Numbered from the stretch's first letter, positions 16,491-27,152 are shown. The stretch: DNA of 38,242 bases from an uncultured Clostridia bacterium (GCA_944383885.1 CALWRF010000005.1:1-38242); one strand, 5' to 3'. Notes: generated from the letters alone by a model not told the origin. Numbers and translations are program-made.

Positions 16491-16865
16491 ATGAATAGAA
16501 AAATCATAGCTTGTTTATGTATTCTGGCATCGGTTATTATAATGGCAATGCCAGTAAGCGTAAAAATAACCATTCCGTCAGGAGCGGAAACAGCGCAGAG
16601 GGTAGTTGAAAATTATTCATATTTCAGTATGGTTCCGGCAGGATACGGCAACTATATTCCGCTTTTAGCAGGATGCCTTTCTCTTTTTGCCATGGCGGCA
16701 TCTGTATTGAATTTAAAAAGGGACATGTCAAAGCAGACGATATTTATATTAATAGCATGTATTAATCTTAACCTGCTTTCATGGTTTATATTTTTATCTT
16801 TCACAGTGCCGGCATTAATTGTATTTTTGCTTGAGGCATCTGCAATGGGATTTTTAAAATCTTAA
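16491..16865 (+). CDS. Small multi-pass membrane protein of unknown function
   Basis: 124 residues. Four hydrophobic segments can be drawn: about 4-21, 57-76, 83-104 and 105-121, with a roughly 35-residue stretch between the first two (KITIPSGAETAQRVVENYSY) that is probably outside the cell. No recognised motif. The start is ATG 16491, 5 bases after a full AGGGAGG site; an in-frame start at 16470 would overlap the end of the DUF2461 gene. Probably co-transcribed with DUF2461 and ended by a strong hairpin. Confidence 0.75.
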   Translation: MNRKIIACLCILASVIIMAMPVSVKITIPSGAETAQRVVENYSYFSMVPAGYGNYIPLLAGCLSLFAMAASVLNLKRDMSKQTIFILIACINLNLLSWFIFLSFTVPALIVFLLEASAMGFLKS

Positions 16866-16876
16866 ATAAAAAAACA

Positions 16877-16915
16877 AGCGCGGAATTTTTATAAACTTTC
16901 CGCGCTGTTTATATT
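16877..16915. terminator. Terminator between convergent genes
   Basis: AGCGCGGAA (16877-16885) pairs with TTCCGCGCT (16898-16906), with T-rich sequence after it and an A run before it, so both the membrane-protein gene and the minus-strand C_GCAxxG_C_C gene can end here. Confidence 0.9.
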
Positions 16916-16929
16916 TTATGTAATAATTT

Positions 16930-17445
16930 TTATTTATCAAGAAGACCTTCTTCTTCAAGGATTTCCCCAACCCACACAGCGGCTTTTGCCACTACCTGAG
17001 TGCAGCCGTTAGGACCATGGCCGCCGTTAGCTAAAAACTGTGCCTTTTCTTCCGGGATATACATTTTATATGACTTTCCGTAAAGCTTTTTCTGTATGTC
17101 TGAACAAGCGAAAGAACCGTATTCTTTTTCAAATCTTTCTAACAGCTTCCTGCCTATCATTGTAACTTTGTCTTTATTGGCAAGACCTTCAGGTGTACCG
17201 AAGTTTTCAAAGTCACGTCCAAGGAAAGAGCTTAAAGCAAGCAGTCCTCCTGTACATGCGCCGCATGTATTTCCGCTTGCCGCTATGCCGCCGGCTAATG
17301 CAGTTGCTGCTTTAAATGTGTCATCTCCTATATTGCCAAGGTTAGTTTTAATTGAGCCGAGTACACACTGTGAGCAGCCGCCGTAGCTTTCTTCATAACT
17401 GAAACCTGTGTCGTATAATTTTTGCTTGAGTTCTTCGTTTAACAT
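16930..17445 (-). CDS. C_GCAxxG_C_C family protein
   Basis: 171-residue protein of the C_GCAxxG_C_C (putative redox-active) family. Conserved cysteines: C24 and C27 in GGCSQC, C61 and C64 in the defining T-C-G-A-C-T-G-G block, then a Cys in GSFACSDI and one in NGCTQ. Members are common in anaerobes and thought to bind a metal or do thiol redox; no reaction is established. The ATG follows GGAGGT by 8 bases. Upstream lies a leader with its own promoter and an intrinsic terminator, so expression appears to be controlled by attenuation. Confidence 0.9.
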   Translation of the reverse strand: MLNEELKQKLYDTGFSYEESYGGCSQCVLGSIKTNLGNIGDDTFKAATALAGGIAASGNTCGACTGGLLALSSFLGRDFENFGTPEGLANKDKVTMIGRKLLERFEKEYGSFACSDIQKKLYGKSYKMYIPEEKAQFLANGGHGPNGCTQVVAKAAVWVGEILEEEGLLDK

Positions 17446-17561
17446 GCTTACTTACCTCCAAAACTGTTATAATAATAAATAAAAAAGCCTTGACATCAAG
17501 GCAATATAATGATATGCTTATGAGAGCTCAGTCAGAAGGGCATAAGTATCCACCTAACCAT
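17446..17561 (-). promoter_or_regulatory. Structured leader with terminator (candidate attenuator or riboswitch)
   Basis: Between the promoter and the C_GCAxxG_C_C start the minus-strand transcript would run about 115 bases. It contains a long stem, GATACTTATG (17550-17541) with CATAAG-TATC (17522-17511) and a 2-base bulge, closing an 18-base loop, then a terminator hairpin at 17502-17487 with a T run, and only then the SD. A terminator ahead of the gene implies conditional read-through. It matches none of the riboswitch consensus sequences I can recall. Confidence 0.6.
17478..17502 (-). terminator. Intrinsic terminator inside the leader
   Basis: On the minus strand GCCTTGA-TG-TCAAGGC forms a tight 7-bp hairpin followed by six T and a further T-rich stretch. 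It lies about 42 bases upstream of the C_GCAxxG_C_C start codon and ends no visible gene, so it is regulatory. Confidence 0.8.
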
Positions 17562-17567
17562 GCTGTT

Positions 17568-17596
17568 AGTATAGCACATTGGTACGTGGAATACAA
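17568..17596 (-). promoter_or_regulatory. Promoter of the C_GCAxxG_C_C leader
   Basis: On the minus strand TTGTAT (17596-17591) and TATACT (17573-17568) are 17 bases apart. A dyad CTAAC/GTTAG (17554-17558 and 17565-17569) overlaps the -10 and start region and could be an operator. Confidence 0.7.
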
Positions 17597-17834
17597 CAGA
17601 AAAAATTTTTATGTAAAAAATGCTTTAAAAAGTACAGAATTTTTATATTGAAATAAAAATTTTTATGTAATTTTTTTACAAAATTTCCCAAAAAACTTAA
17701 AAAAAACCTAAAAAAAGACGACTTTTGTTTTATCGCTGATCAAAGGCGGTATAAACAAAGGTCTCAATTTGTTTGTGGGAGAAATTTTTGTTTTTATCAT
17801 AGTTTTTCAAATAAATCAAGGAGTGAGTAAAGCC
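17597..17834 (+). promoter_or_regulatory. A/T-rich region upstream of rpoB with repeats
   Basis: No gene. A 16-base direct repeat (AAAAATTTTTATGTAA) occurs at 17601-17616 and 17655-17670. An imperfect inverted repeat spans 17722-17760 (TTTGTTT with AAACAAA, inner CGC/GCG). A weak promoter, TTGTGG (17773-17778) and TATCAT (17795-17800) with 16-base spacing, lies just before the rpoB ribosome site. Which promoter drives rpoBC cannot be settled by eye. Confidence 0.4.
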
Positions 17835-20800
17835 ATGAAGAAAAACAGAATCCATACTGTCAAAATGGGTGACAGTGTGAGAAAAAGCTACTCTACAATC
17901 AAAGAAGTGCTTGAAATGCCTAATTTGATTGAGGTGCAGAAGGACAGCTACAAGTGGTTTCTTGAAGAAGGGCTGAAAGAGGCGTTTGAAGATATTTCGC
18001 CTATTACGGATTTCAGCGGCAACCTTGTTTTGGAGTTCACTGATTTTTCTCTTGACGACGAGCCTAAGTATTCTATTGAGGAATGCAAGGAAAGAGACGC
18101 TACTTATGCGGCTCCGCTTAAAATTAAGGCAAGACTTAATAACAAAGAGCTTGACGAGATTAAAGAGCAGGAACTCTTTATGGGCGATTTTCCGCTTATG
18201 ACAGATACAGGCACATTTGTTATTAACGGCGCTGAGCGTGTTATAGTAAGCCAGCTTGTGCGTTCACCTGGAATTTATTATGCTTCAGACTTCGATAAGG
18301 TAGGTAAAAAGCTTTTATCCGCTACTGTTATACCTAACAGAGGCGCATGGCTTGAATATGAAACAGACTCCAATGATGTATTTTATGTCCGTGTAGACAG
18401 GACAAGGAAAGTTCCTGTTACAGTTCTTATTAGAGCCCTTGGTGTAGGAAGCGACAGTGAGATTGTTGAGCTTTTCGGGGACGAGCCTAAAATCACAGCA
18501 ACTATAGAAAAAGACCCAAGCAAGTCAAGAGAAGAAGGACTTATTGAGATTTATAAAAAGCTCCGTCCTGGCGAGCCGCCTACAGTAGACAGCTCAAGTT
18601 CTCTTTTAAACGGCATGTTCTTCGACCCTAAAAGATATGACCTTGCTAAAGTAGGGCGTTATAAATTTAATAAAAAGCTTGCTTTAAGGAACCGTATAAA
18701 CGGCGCTGTTTTGGCTGAGGATGTTATTGACCCGCTTACAGGCGAGGTTATAGCTGAAAAAGGGCAAAGACTTGACATGGGTCTTTGCGATGAAATTCAG
18801 GACAGCGGAGCAGGTTATGTATTTATTGAATCTCCTGAGGAAGAAAGGACAAAGAAAATTCTTACAAACCTTGCTGTTTCCCTTGATCCGTTTATTGCAG
18901 AATACGGTCTTAGCGCAAAAGAGCTTGGAATTAAGGAAAAAGTTTATTTTCCGGAGCTTAAAAACATACTTGATGAATTCAGCACTAAAGAAGAAATCGC
19001 CGCAGCCGTTAAGGACAGAAAGCATCTTCTTGTGCCTAAGCATATAACTTTTGAAGATATTATGGCTTCAATTAATTATGTAATGCATCTTGATTCCGGA
19101 TACGGCAATGTGGACGATATTGACCACTTGGGCAACAGACGTATCCGTTCCGTAGGCGAGCTTTTGCAAAACCAGTTCCGCATTGGTCTTTCAAGAATGG
19201 AAAGAGTTGTGCGTGAAAGAATGACTATTCAGGACCTTGATATAGTTACACCGCAGGCGCTTATAAATGTAAGACCTGTTACAGCCGCCATTAAAGAATT
19301 CTTTGGAAGCAGCCAGCTTTCACAGTTTATGGACCAGAACAATCCGCTTTCAGAGCTTACTCATAAGAGAAGGCTTTCAGCCCTTGGTCCTGGCGGTCTT
19401 TCCAGAGAAAGAGCCGGATTTGAGGTTCGTGACGTTCACCACTCACATTACGGCAGAATGTGTCCTATAGAAACGCCTGAAGGTCCTAACATTGGTCTTA
19501 TTAACTCCCTTGCAACTTTTGCAAGAATTAATGAGTACGGATTTATTGAGGCTCCATACAGGATTGTTGATAAAACAGGCGAACAGCCAAGAGTTACAGA
19601 CGAGTATATATATGTAACAGCTGATGAAGAGGAAAACTACAACGTAGCGCAGGCTAACGAGCCTCTTGACGAAAACGGATATTTTATTAATAAAAAGATT
19701 TCAGGCCGCCACAAAGAGGAAATTATAGAGGTAGACAGAAGCAAGATAGACCTTATGGACGTTTCGCCGCGCCAGATGGTTTCTGTTGCTACTGCCCTTA
19801 TACCTTTCCTTGAAAATGACGATGCCAACCGTGCCCTTATGGGTTCAAACATGCAGAGGCAGGCTGTGCCTCTTCTTATGACGGAAGCTCCTATTGTAGG
19901 AACGGGAATGGAATATAAAACGGCTAAAGACTCCGGTATATGCGTTGTTGCAAAGCATGACGGTGTTGTTGAAAAAGTTTCTGCCAATGAAATAGATGTT
20001 AAAACAAAAACCGGCAGAGATGTATATAAACTTATTAAATACCAGAGAAGCAATCAGTCAACATGCCTTAACCAGAGACCTATTGTAAATATTGGCGACG
20101 AGGTTAAAGAAGGTCAGATTATAGCAGACGGCGCTTCAACATCAAACGGTGAGCTTGCCCTTGGAAAGAACCCTCTTATAGGATTTATGACATGGGAAGG
20201 CTACAATTACGAGGACGCCGTACTTTTAAGTGAAAGGCTTGTTCAGGAAGATGTTTATACTTCTGTCCACATTGACGAGTATGAGGCAGAGGCAAGGGAT
20301 ACAAAACTTGGACCTGAAGAAATTACAAGAGATATTCCTAATGTAGGCGATGACGCGCTTAGAGACCTTGATGAAAGAGGCATTATACGCATAGGCGCTG
20401 AAGTTAGACCAAACGATATACTTGTAGGCAAGGTTACGCCTAAGGGTGAAACAGAGCTTACAGCAGAAGAAAGACTCCTTAGAGCAATATTCGGTGAAAA
20501 AGCCCGTGAGGTAAGGGATACATCTTTGAGGGTTCCTCACGGAGCGAGCGGTATTATTGTTGATGTTAAGATTTACACAAGAGAAAACGGCGATGATGTT
20601 GGTCCTGGTGTAAATCAGCTTGTCAGGGTTTATATTGCCCAGAAACGCAAAATTTCTGTTGGTGATAAAATGGCAGGTCGTCACGGAAACAAAGGTGTTG
20701 TTTCCAGAGTTCTTCCTGTTGAGGATATGCCATTTCTTCCAAACGGCAGACCGCTTGATATAGTTTTAAACCCATTAGGCATTCCTTCACGTATGAATAT

Positions 20801-21734
20801 AGGGCAGGTACTTGAAACACATTTAAGTCTTGCTGCTAACGTGCTTGGCTGGAAAGTGTCAACACCGGTATTTGACGGCGCTAACGAGATTGATATTATG
20901 GATACTCTCGAAATGGCTAACGATTATGCTAATACTCCTTGGGAAGAATTTTCTGAAAAATGGAAACCTCTCCTTGAAGGCGATATATACGATGAGCTTT
21001 ATGAAAACCGCGACCACAGAGAGCAGTGGAAAGGCGTTAAACTCAGCCGCGACGGTAAAGTAGAGCTTCGTGACGGACGTACAGGCGAGCTTTTCGACAA
21101 CAGAGTTACAATAGGATTTATGCACTACCTTAAGCTCCACCACCTTGTTGACGATAAGATTCATGCCCGTTCAACAGGTCCGTACTCACTTGTTACACAG
21201 CAGCCTTTAGGCGGCAAAGCGCAGTTCGGCGGACAGAGATTTGGAGAAATGGAAGTTTGGGCACTTGAGGCTTACGGTGCTGCTTACACTCTTCAGGAAA
21301 TACTTACTGTTAAGTCTGACGATATTGTAGGTCGTGTTAAAACTTATGAGGCAATTGTAAAAGGTGAGAATATACCTGAGCCTGGCGTTCCTGAATCATT
21401 TAAGGTTCTTCTTAAAGAGCTTCAGTCGCTTGCTCTTGATATCCGCGTTTTAAGGGCTGACAAGACAGAGGTAGAGATTAAAGAATCTATTGATGATATA
21501 GACGACCTTAATGTAAATATCGACGGCTTTGAAAAAGGCAGTGATGATGAAGACGAGGCTTATTACAGAAGGAGAAACGACTTCCATGTAACAGACGAAA
21601 ATTCCGATGACAGCCTTAAAGAGATACTTTTTGGTGATGATGAAGAAAGTGAAGCTGATGATGAGGATGACTATAATGATGCTATCCTCGACGACGAGCT
21701 TCTTGATGATGAAGATTTTGATGATGAGAACTAA
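17835..21734 (+). CDS. rpoB: DNA-directed RNA polymerase subunit beta
   Basis: Catalytic core subunit of RNA polymerase, 1299 residues. Recognisable blocks run in order: [12 protein letters not shown] in the N-terminal lobe, the rifampicin region [27 protein letters not shown] (about 494-520) with the D, H and S residues of a sensitive enzyme, [33 protein letters not shown] and [30 protein letters not shown]. The last 60 or so residues form a very acidic tail rich in Asp and Glu. The start is ATG 17835 (AAGGAG 11 bases upstream), not the in-frame TTG at 17769. rplJ and rplL, which usually precede rpoB, are missing here; a minus-strand redox gene is the neighbour instead. Confidence 0.99.
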   Translation: MKKNRIHTVKMGDSVRKSYSTIKEVLEMPNLIEVQKDSYKWFLEEGLKEAFEDISPITDFSGNLVLEFTDFSLDDEPKYSIEECKERDATYAAPLKIKARLNNKELDEIKEQELFMGDFPLMTDTGTFVINGAERVIVSQLVRSPGIYYASDFDKVGKKLLSATVIPNRGAWLEYETDSNDVFYVRVDRTRKVPVTVLIRALGVGSDSEIVELFGDEPKITATIEKDPSKSREEGLIEIYKKLRPGEPPTVDSSSSLLNGMFFDPKRYDLAKVGRYKFNKKLALRNRINGAVLAEDVIDPLTGEVIAEKGQRLDMGLCDEIQDSGAGYVFIESPEEERTKKILTNLAVSLDPFIAEYGLSAKELGIKEKVYFPELKNILDEFSTKEEIAAAVKDRKHLLVPKHITFEDIMASINYVMHLDSGYGNVDDIDHLGNRRIRSVGELLQNQFRIGLSRMERVVRERMTIQDLDIVTPQALINVRPVTAAIKEFFGSSQLSQFMDQNNPLSELTHKRRLSALGPGGLSRERAGFEVRDVHHSHYGRMCPIETPEGPNIGLINSLATFARINEYGFIEAPYRIVDKTGEQPRVTDEYIYVTADEEENYNVAQANEPLDENGYFINKKISGRHKEEIIEVDRSKIDLMDVSPRQMVSVATALIPFLENDDANRALMGSNMQRQAVPLLMTEAPIVGTGMEYKTAKDSGICVVAKHDGVVEKVSANEIDVKTKTGRDVYKLIKYQRSNQSTCLNQRPIVNIGDEVKEGQIIADGASTSNGELALGKNPLIGFMTWEGYNYEDAVLLSERLVQEDVYTSVHIDEYEAEARDTKLGPEEITRDIPNVGDDALRDLDERGIIRIGAEVRPNDILVGKVTPKGETELTAEERLLRAIFGEKAREVRDTSLRVPHGASGIIVDVKIYTRENGDDVGPGVNQLVRVYIAQKRKISVGDKMAGRHGNKGVVSRVLPVEDMPFLPNGRPLDIVLNPLGIPSRMNIGQVLETHLSLAANVLGWKVSTPVFDGANEIDIMDTLEMANDYANTPWEEFSEKWKPLLEGDIYDELYENRDHREQWKGVKLSRDGKVELRDGRTGELFDNRVTIGFMHYLKLHHLVDDKIHARSTGPYSLVTQQPLGGKAQFGGQRFGEMEVWALEAYGAAYTLQEILTVKSDDIVGRVKTYEAIVKGENIPEPGVPESFKVLLKELQSLALDIRVLRADKTEVEIKESIDDIDDLNVNIDGFEKGSDDEDEAYYRRRNDFHVTDENSDDSLKEILFGDDEESEADDEDDYNDAILDDELLDDEDFDDEN

Positions 21735-21753
21735 GAAAGGGGAGCTTTAGGAT

Positions 21754-24700
21754 ATGGCAGTTCAAGAACAGGGAATAGTTTTTGATTCTATTAAAATCGG
21801 CTTGGCATCTCCTGAGAAGATTCGTGAATGGTCAAGAGGCGAGGTTAAAAAGCCTGAAACTATAAATTACAGAACTCTTAAGCCTGAAAGGGATGGTCTT
21901 TTCTGTGAAAGAATATTCGGACCGACCAAAGACTGGGAATGCCACTGCGGTAAATACAAAAGAATAAGATACAAAGGCATTGTATGCGACCGCTGCGGCG
22001 TTGAAGTAACAAAATCAAAAGTAAGGCGTGAAAGAATGGGGCATATTGAACTTGCGTGCCCTGTATCACATATCTGGTACTTTAAAGGCATACCTTCAAG
22101 AATGGGGCTTATACTTTCCATGAGCCCGAGAGCGCTTGAGAAAGTTCTCTATTTTGCGTCGTACATTGTAATTGACCCTAAAGAAACTTCTTTACAGTAC
22201 AAACAGCTTCTTACTGAAAAAGAATACAGGGAAGCCTGCGACCGTTTCGGATACGGCTCATTTGACGCTCAAATGGGCGCCGAGGCTATTAAAAAGCTTC
22301 TTCAGGATATTGATATAGAAAAAGAGAGCGCGGAGCTTAAAAAACAGTTTGCGGAAACAACAGGACAAAAGAGAATAAGAATTATTAAAAAGCTTGAAGT
22401 TTTAGAGTCATTCAAACTTTCAAACAATAAGCCAGAATGGATGATTCTTGATGTAATTCCTGTTATCCCGCCTGATTTAAGACCTATGGTTCAGCTTGAC
22501 GGCGGAAGGTTTGCAACAAGCGACCTTAATGACCTTTACAGGAGGGTTATTAACAGGAACAACCGCCTTAAAAAGCTTCTTGATTTAGGCGCTCCCGACA
22601 TTATTGTCAGAAACGAAAAGAGAATGCTTCAGGAAGCTGTTGACGCCCTTATTGATAACGGCAGAAGAGGCAGACCTGTTACAGGTCCTGGTAACCGCGC
22701 CCTTAAATCACTTTCAGACATGCTTAAAGGCAAACAGGGACGTTTCCGCCAGAACCTTCTTGGCAAACGTGTTGACTACTCAGGTCGTTCCGTTATAGTT
22801 GTAGGTCCTGACCTTAAAATTTACCAGTGCGGTCTTCCTAAAGAAATGGCTATTGAGCTTTTCAAACCTTTTGTTATGAAAAAGCTTGTTGAAGACGGCA
22901 TTGCACACAATATTAAATCAGCTAAAAGAATGGTTGAAAGACTTCAAAGCGAAGTTTGGGACGTACTTGAAAGCGTTATAAAGGAGCATCCGGTTATGCT
23001 TAACCGCGCCCCGACACTTCACAGACTTGGCATTCAGGCTTTTGAGCCGGTGCTTGTTGAAGGCAGGGCAATAAAGCTTCATCCGCTTGTATGCACAGCT
23101 TATAATGCCGACTTTGACGGCGACCAGATGGCTGTCCATGTTCCGCTTTCCGTTGAGGCGCAGGCAGAGTGCCGTTTCCTTATGCTCTCGCCTAACAACC
23201 TTCTTAAACCGTCAGACGGCGCCCCTGTAACAGTGCCTACACAGGATATGATTCTTGGTATGTATTACCTTACATTAAGGCGTGACGACTTTAACAAGAG
23301 GTATGAGCAGGATATTGTAGACGAAAACGGAAATGTTATTAAACATGCCGGCGATATAATTAAACGCAACTTTAAAGACGAGCTTGAGGCTATTCTTGCC
23401 TATGACAACCACGAAATTAAGCTTCAGGAGCTTATTAATGTTAGGCGTACGCTTGAATTTGACGGTGTTAAAGAGTCAAGAATGGTTGAAACAACAGTGG
23501 GCTGCATTATATTTAACGAGGCTATACCTCAGAACCTTGGCTATGTTGACAGAACAAAAGATGAAGATAAATTCAGGTTTGAAATTGACTTCCTTTGCGA
23601 TAAAAAAGCCATTGGTAAAATTATCAACCGCTGCATAAACAAATGCGGTTCTACAAAGACGGCTGTTGTTATTGATAAAATTAAAGCTCTTGGTTATAAA
23701 TTTTCAACAAGAGGCGCCCTTACGGTTTCCGTATCAGATATGGTTATACCTGAAAAGAAAGGTGAGTATCTTGCAGAAGCAGAGGCAACTGTTGAGTTAA
23801 TTACTAAGAAATTCAGACGCGGTCTTATGACAGATGAAGAGCGCCATAACAAAGTAATTGAGGCTTGGAACATAGCCAACGACAAGATTACAGACGCGCT
23901 TCTTTCAGGACTTGGCAAATACAACAATATATACATGATGGCTAACTCCGGTGCCCGTGGTTCTAACGCGCAGATTAAGCAGCTTGCAGGTATGCGCGGA
24001 CTTATGGCTAACACGTCAGGCGGTATTATAGAGCTTCCTATTAAATCCAACTTCCGTGAAGGTCTTTCAGTTCTTGAGTACTTTATTTCAGCTCATGGCG
24101 CCCGCAAAGGTCTTACAGATACAGCTCTTAGAACAGCCGACTCAGGTTATCTTACAAGACGTCTTGTTGACGTTTCACAGGATATTATTATCCGTGAGTG
24201 GGACTGCTGCAAGGAAGACGGTCAGGAAGTTCCGGGCTTGTGGGTATCAGCATTTACTGACGGCAACGAGCTTATTGAAAGCCTTCAGGACAGAATAAGA
24301 GGGCGTTGGTCTGTAAATGAGATAAGAGACCCTCAGACTGATGAGATTATTGTTCCAGCCGATACACAGATTACTGTGGATATGGCTGAGAAAGTTGAAA
24401 AAGCCGGAATTAAGAAGGTTCTTATAAGAACAGTCCTTACATGCCGTTCAACAGTTGGTATATGCGCTAAGTGCTATGGCGCTAACATGGCAAGCGGCAG
24501 AACAGTACGTATTGGTGAATCTGTAGGTATTATTGCTGCTCAGTCAATAGGTGAGCCGGGCACACAGCTTACAATGCGTACTTTCCATACAGGCGGTATT
24601 GCCGGAGACGATATAACACAGGGTCTTCCTCGTGTTGAGGAGCTTTTTGAGGCAAGAAAGCCAAAGGGTCTTGCTATTATTTCAGAATTTGCCGGTACAG

Positions 24701-25377
24701 TTTCATATACCGATACAAAGAAAAAACGTGAGGTTACAATTACTAACCCTGAAACAGGCGAGTCAAAAGATTACCTTATTCCTTACGGCTCACGTATGAA
24801 GGTATTCGACGGCGACTATATTGAAGCCGGTGACGAAATTACAGAAGGAAGTGTAAACCCACACGATATTCTTAAGATTAAAGGCTTAAGAGGCGTACAG
24901 GATTACATGATACAGGAAGTACAGAGAGTTTACCGACTTCAGGGTGTTGAAATTAATGATAAACACATAGAGGTTATTGTCCGCCAGATGCTTAAGAGAG
25001 TAAAAATTGAGGATAACGGTGATACTGAGTTCCTTCCGGGAAGCCTTGTTGACTGGCTTACATTTGAAAACACAAATGCCGAAATGGAAAAACAGGGTCT
25101 TGAGCCGGCTAAAGGCAGCAGAGTGCTTCTTGGTATTACTAAAGCATCCCTTGCTACAGACTCATTCCTTTCAGCGGCTTCATTCCAAGAAACAACAAGA
25201 GTTCTTACGGAAGCAGCTATTAAAGGCAAGATTGACCCACTTATCGGTCTTAAAGAAAATGTTATACTTGGTAAACTTATACCTGCCGGAACAGGTATGC
25301 CGCGATACCGCAATATAGGCATTGAACCAGTTGAGGAAAGTGGAAAATATGTTTCGGAGCTTGAAGGTTTATCGTAA
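21754..25377 (+). CDS. rpoC: DNA-directed RNA polymerase subunit beta'
   Basis: Catalytic core subunit, 1207 residues, a typical Firmicutes length without the large insertions of Proteobacteria. The N-terminal zinc site is C63-x-C65...C78-x2-C81; the invariant magnesium motif [12 protein letters not shown] lies near residue 450; the second zinc site uses [11 protein letters not shown] (about 895-905) with an earlier Cys in WDCCKED; the trigger-loop side shows RTFHTGG. The ATG lies 19 bases after the rpoB stop behind GAAAGGGGAG, so the two are co-transcribed. A strong terminator follows, cutting rpoBC off from the str operon. Confidence 0.99.
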   Translation: MAVQEQGIVFDSIKIGLASPEKIREWSRGEVKKPETINYRTLKPERDGLFCERIFGPTKDWECHCGKYKRIRYKGIVCDRCGVEVTKSKVRRERMGHIELACPVSHIWYFKGIPSRMGLILSMSPRALEKVLYFASYIVIDPKETSLQYKQLLTEKEYREACDRFGYGSFDAQMGAEAIKKLLQDIDIEKESAELKKQFAETTGQKRIRIIKKLEVLESFKLSNNKPEWMILDVIPVIPPDLRPMVQLDGGRFATSDLNDLYRRVINRNNRLKKLLDLGAPDIIVRNEKRMLQEAVDALIDNGRRGRPVTGPGNRALKSLSDMLKGKQGRFRQNLLGKRVDYSGRSVIVVGPDLKIYQCGLPKEMAIELFKPFVMKKLVEDGIAHNIKSAKRMVERLQSEVWDVLESVIKEHPVMLNRAPTLHRLGIQAFEPVLVEGRAIKLHPLVCTAYNADFDGDQMAVHVPLSVEAQAECRFLMLSPNNLLKPSDGAPVTVPTQDMILGMYYLTLRRDDFNKRYEQDIVDENGNVIKHAGDIIKRNFKDELEAILAYDNHEIKLQELINVRRTLEFDGVKESRMVETTVGCIIFNEAIPQNLGYVDRTKDEDKFRFEIDFLCDKKAIGKIINRCINKCGSTKTAVVIDKIKALGYKFSTRGALTVSVSDMVIPEKKGEYLAEAEATVELITKKFRRGLMTDEERHNKVIEAWNIANDKITDALLSGLGKYNNIYMMANSGARGSNAQIKQLAGMRGLMANTSGGIIELPIKSNFREGLSVLEYFISAHGARKGLTDTALRTADSGYLTRRLVDVSQDIIIREWDCCKEDGQEVPGLWVSAFTDGNELIESLQDRIRGRWSVNEIRDPQTDEIIVPADTQITVDMAEKVEKAGIKKVLIRTVLTCRSTVGICAKCYGANMASGRTVRIGESVGIIAAQSIGEPGTQLTMRTFHTGGIAGDDITQGLPRVEELFEARKPKGLAIISEFAGTVSYTDTKKKREVTITNPETGESKDYLIPYGSRMKVFDGDYIEAGDEITEGSVNPHDILKIKGLRGVQDYMIQEVQRVYRLQGVEINDKHIEVIVRQMLKRVKIEDNGDTEFLPGSLVDWLTFENTNAEMEKQGLEPAKGSRVLLGITKASLATDSFLSAASFQETTRVLTEAAIKGKIDPLIGLKENVILGKLIPAGTGMPRYRNIGIEPVEESGKYVSELEGLS

Positions 25378-25392
25378 TTAATTAAATATTTT

Positions 25393-25423
25393 ATGCCGCC
25401 GGTTTTTCGGCGGCATATTTTGT
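25393..25423 (+). terminator. Terminator of the rpoBC operon
   Basis: ATGCCGCCG (25393-25401) pairs perfectly with CGGCGGCAT (25408-25416), followed by ATTTTG. Confidence 0.92.
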
Positions 25424-25456
25424 ATATAATAATAAAAAATTTTAAGGAGCTGTTTT

Positions 25457-26044
25457 ATGGATATATTGGAAATTATGAAAGAAAATGCGCCTTATTGTTC
25501 AAGCAACTGGGACATGCCTTCCCACTTGCAGGAAAAGGCTAAAAAACTCTGCTGGCAGTACAATCAGACGGCGCCTGATGAAAAAGAAAAAAGAAGCGGT
25601 ATTTTAAAAGAACTGTTTGGAACATGCCATCCGCTTACATTTATAGAGCCTTCTTTCAGGTGTGATTACGGCTTTAATATACACACAAGCGGCTTGACTG
25701 TAATTAACTACAACTGTGTAATACTTGATACATCGCCGGTGTATATAGGCAAAAACGCGTTTATAGCGCCGGGAGTATGCATAGCTTGTGCCGGACATTC
25801 TATTGACGCGGTCCAAAGAGGGGAGGGTATAGGCACATCTAAACCTATAACAATAAAAGATGATGTATGGATAGGCGCTAACTGCACAATATGCGGCGGA
25901 GTTACAATTGGAAAAGGCAGCGTTATAGGAGCCGGCAGCGTTGTAAACAGAGATATACCAGATGGCGTTGTTGCCGCTGGCAATCCTTGCAGAGTAATAC
26001 GTAAAATAACAGAGCATGACAAAGTTAAACCAATAGAATTATAA
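25457..26044 (+). CDS. Sugar O-acetyltransferase (maltose/galactoside acetyltransferase-like, left-handed beta-helix)
   Basis: 195-residue cytoplasmic acetyltransferase of the LacA/Maa/NodL type, acetylating a sugar hydroxyl from acetyl-CoA. The N-terminus (CSSNWDMPSHLQEKAKKLCWQYNQ) matches the Maa-type cap; from about residue 75 hexapeptide repeats form the beta-helix (VYIGKNAFIAPGVCIACAGHSID, IKDDVWIGANCTICGGVTIGKGSVIGAGSVV). The likely catalytic histidine is in AGHSID, followed by the loop VQRGEG. The closing AAGNPCRVIRKI is characteristic. AAGGAG precedes ATG 25457. A single-gene unit between two terminators; the acceptor sugar is unknown. Confidence 0.9.
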   Translation: MDILEIMKENAPYCSSNWDMPSHLQEKAKKLCWQYNQTAPDEKEKRSGILKELFGTCHPLTFIEPSFRCDYGFNIHTSGLTVINYNCVILDTSPVYIGKNAFIAPGVCIACAGHSIDAVQRGEGIGTSKPITIKDDVWIGANCTICGGVTIGKGSVIGAGSVVNRDIPDGVVAAGNPCRVIRKITEHDKVKPIEL

Positions 26045-26084
26045 AAAAAACGGTACAGGATTATGTATCCTGTACCGTTTTGTA
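26042..26084. terminator. Bidirectional terminator
   Basis: ACGGTACAGGAT (26050-26061) pairs perfectly with ATCCTGTACCGT (26067-26078) over 12 bp. An A run before and T-rich sequence after let it serve the acetyltransferase (plus) and the ACT-less dehydratase (minus). Confidence 0.93.
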
Positions 26085-26105
26085 TATAAGCAATAAATAT
26101 AAATT

Positions 26106-27074
26106 TTATTTTTCTTCTTCTCTCTTTTTAATACCTCTTGTCATAACTTCTACAAGTCTGCCGGAGTCTATATTGCCGCCTGAAACAACACAGACTGTCT
26201 TTTTGTTAGCGGTGTCGATTTTTCCGCTCATTATGGCTGCGACGGAAGCGGCGCCTGAGCCTTCAGGTATTATTTTTTGCGTTTCAATTATTTTAAACAT
26301 GGCATCCATAATTTCATTGTCAGATACCATAACTATTTCATCAACATATTTTTTGCAGAACTGGAAAGTAAGCTCAACTGGTTTTTTAACTATAATTCCG
26401 TCTGCTATAGTAGGTGTTGCTGGTACCTCTGTAAGCTCTCCGTTTTTTACCGAAACATACATGCTTGGGGAATGTTCTGACTGAACACCTATTACTTTGC
26501 ATTCTGGCTTAATGGATTTTACAGCAAACGCTATGCCGCTTATAAGTCCGCCGCCTCCTATAGGCACTATTATCTGGCTGACATCAGGAAGCTGGTCAAG
26601 TATTTCAAGACCTATTGTGCCTTGTCCGGCAAGGACCCGCTCATCATTAAATGGGTGGGCTAATGTATAACCGTACTGCGCAGAAAGCTCTAAAGCTCTA
26701 TTATAAGCGTCATCATAAACTCCTGGTACAAGAATTACTTCAGCGCCATAAGATTTTGCAGCGTTTACTTTGGCAAGAGGTGCGCCGGCAGGCATGCATA
26801 TATAAGCTTTTATATTATTCATTTTGGCGGTAAGGGCTATGCCTTGGGCGTGGTTTCCGGCAGAACAAGTGATTACGCTTTTGGCTTTTTCTTCAGGAGT
26901 AAGTGAATTTATTTTATAATAAGCGCCTCTCATTTTAAATGAGCCTGTAAGCTGAAGGTTTTCGCACTTTAAATATATTCCTTCTCCGATTTTCTGTGCT
27001 TCAAAAAGCGGAGTTACCCTTGTTATTCCTTTAAGGACGCTTTTTGCATCATAGACCATATCCATTGTAAGCAT
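26106..27074 (-). CDS. Threonine/serine dehydratase lacking the ACT domain
   Basis: PLP enzyme of the threonine ammonia-lyase family, turning threonine into 2-oxobutanoate or serine into pyruvate plus ammonia. 322 residues: catalytic domain only. The PLP lysine is K47 in LTGSFKMRGAYYK, the phosphate loop is GGGGL (173-177), and SAGNHAQG and VVSGGNID are conserved. By eye it is about two-thirds identical to the paralogue at 29046-30236, but it ends just where that protein enters its ACT domain, and no ACT remnant lies between its stop and the terminator. It has its own promoter and SD (GGGGGA). TdcB-like or serine dehydratase activity are both possible. Confidence 0.92.
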   Translation of the reverse strand: MLTMDMVYDAKSVLKGITRVTPLFEAQKIGEGIYLKCENLQLTGSFKMRGAYYKINSLTPEEKAKSVITCSAGNHAQGIALTAKMNNIKAYICMPAGAPLAKVNAAKSYGAEVILVPGVYDDAYNRALELSAQYGYTLAHPFNDERVLAGQGTIGLEILDQLPDVSQIIVPIGGGGLISGIAFAVKSIKPECKVIGVQSEHSPSMYVSVKNGELTEVPATPTIADGIIVKKPVELTFQFCKKYVDEIVMVSDNEIMDAMFKIIETQKIIPEGSGAASVAAIMSGKIDTANKKTVCVVSGGNIDSGRLVEVMTRGIKKREEEK

Positions 27075-27123
27075 AATTCATTCCCCCAACAAATGCAATT
27101 GAATAATAAAACGAAGCAAATAA

Positions 27124-27152
27124 ATTATAACATAACTTGTAGTTGAATGCAA
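27124..27152 (-). promoter_or_regulatory. Promoter of the ACT-less dehydratase gene
   Basis: On the minus strand TTGCAT (27152-27147) and TATAAT (27129-27124) are 17 bases apart, beginning at the end of the ridA terminator. Confidence 0.75.

Noticed and set aside
17446..17561. Assignment of the leader to a named riboswitch class (fluoride, SAM, purine, T-box and others)
   Set aside because: None of the consensus cores I recall is present; a name would be a guess.
17601..17670. Direct repeats as attachment sites or CRISPR repeats
   Set aside because: Only two A/T-rich copies, no integrase, no regular spacers and nothing mobile nearby.
26106..27074. ACT-less dehydratase as a frameshifted pseudogene
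   Set aside because: The catalytic domain is intact, the stop is followed at once by a strong terminator, no ACT sequence remains, and the gene has its own promoter and SD.
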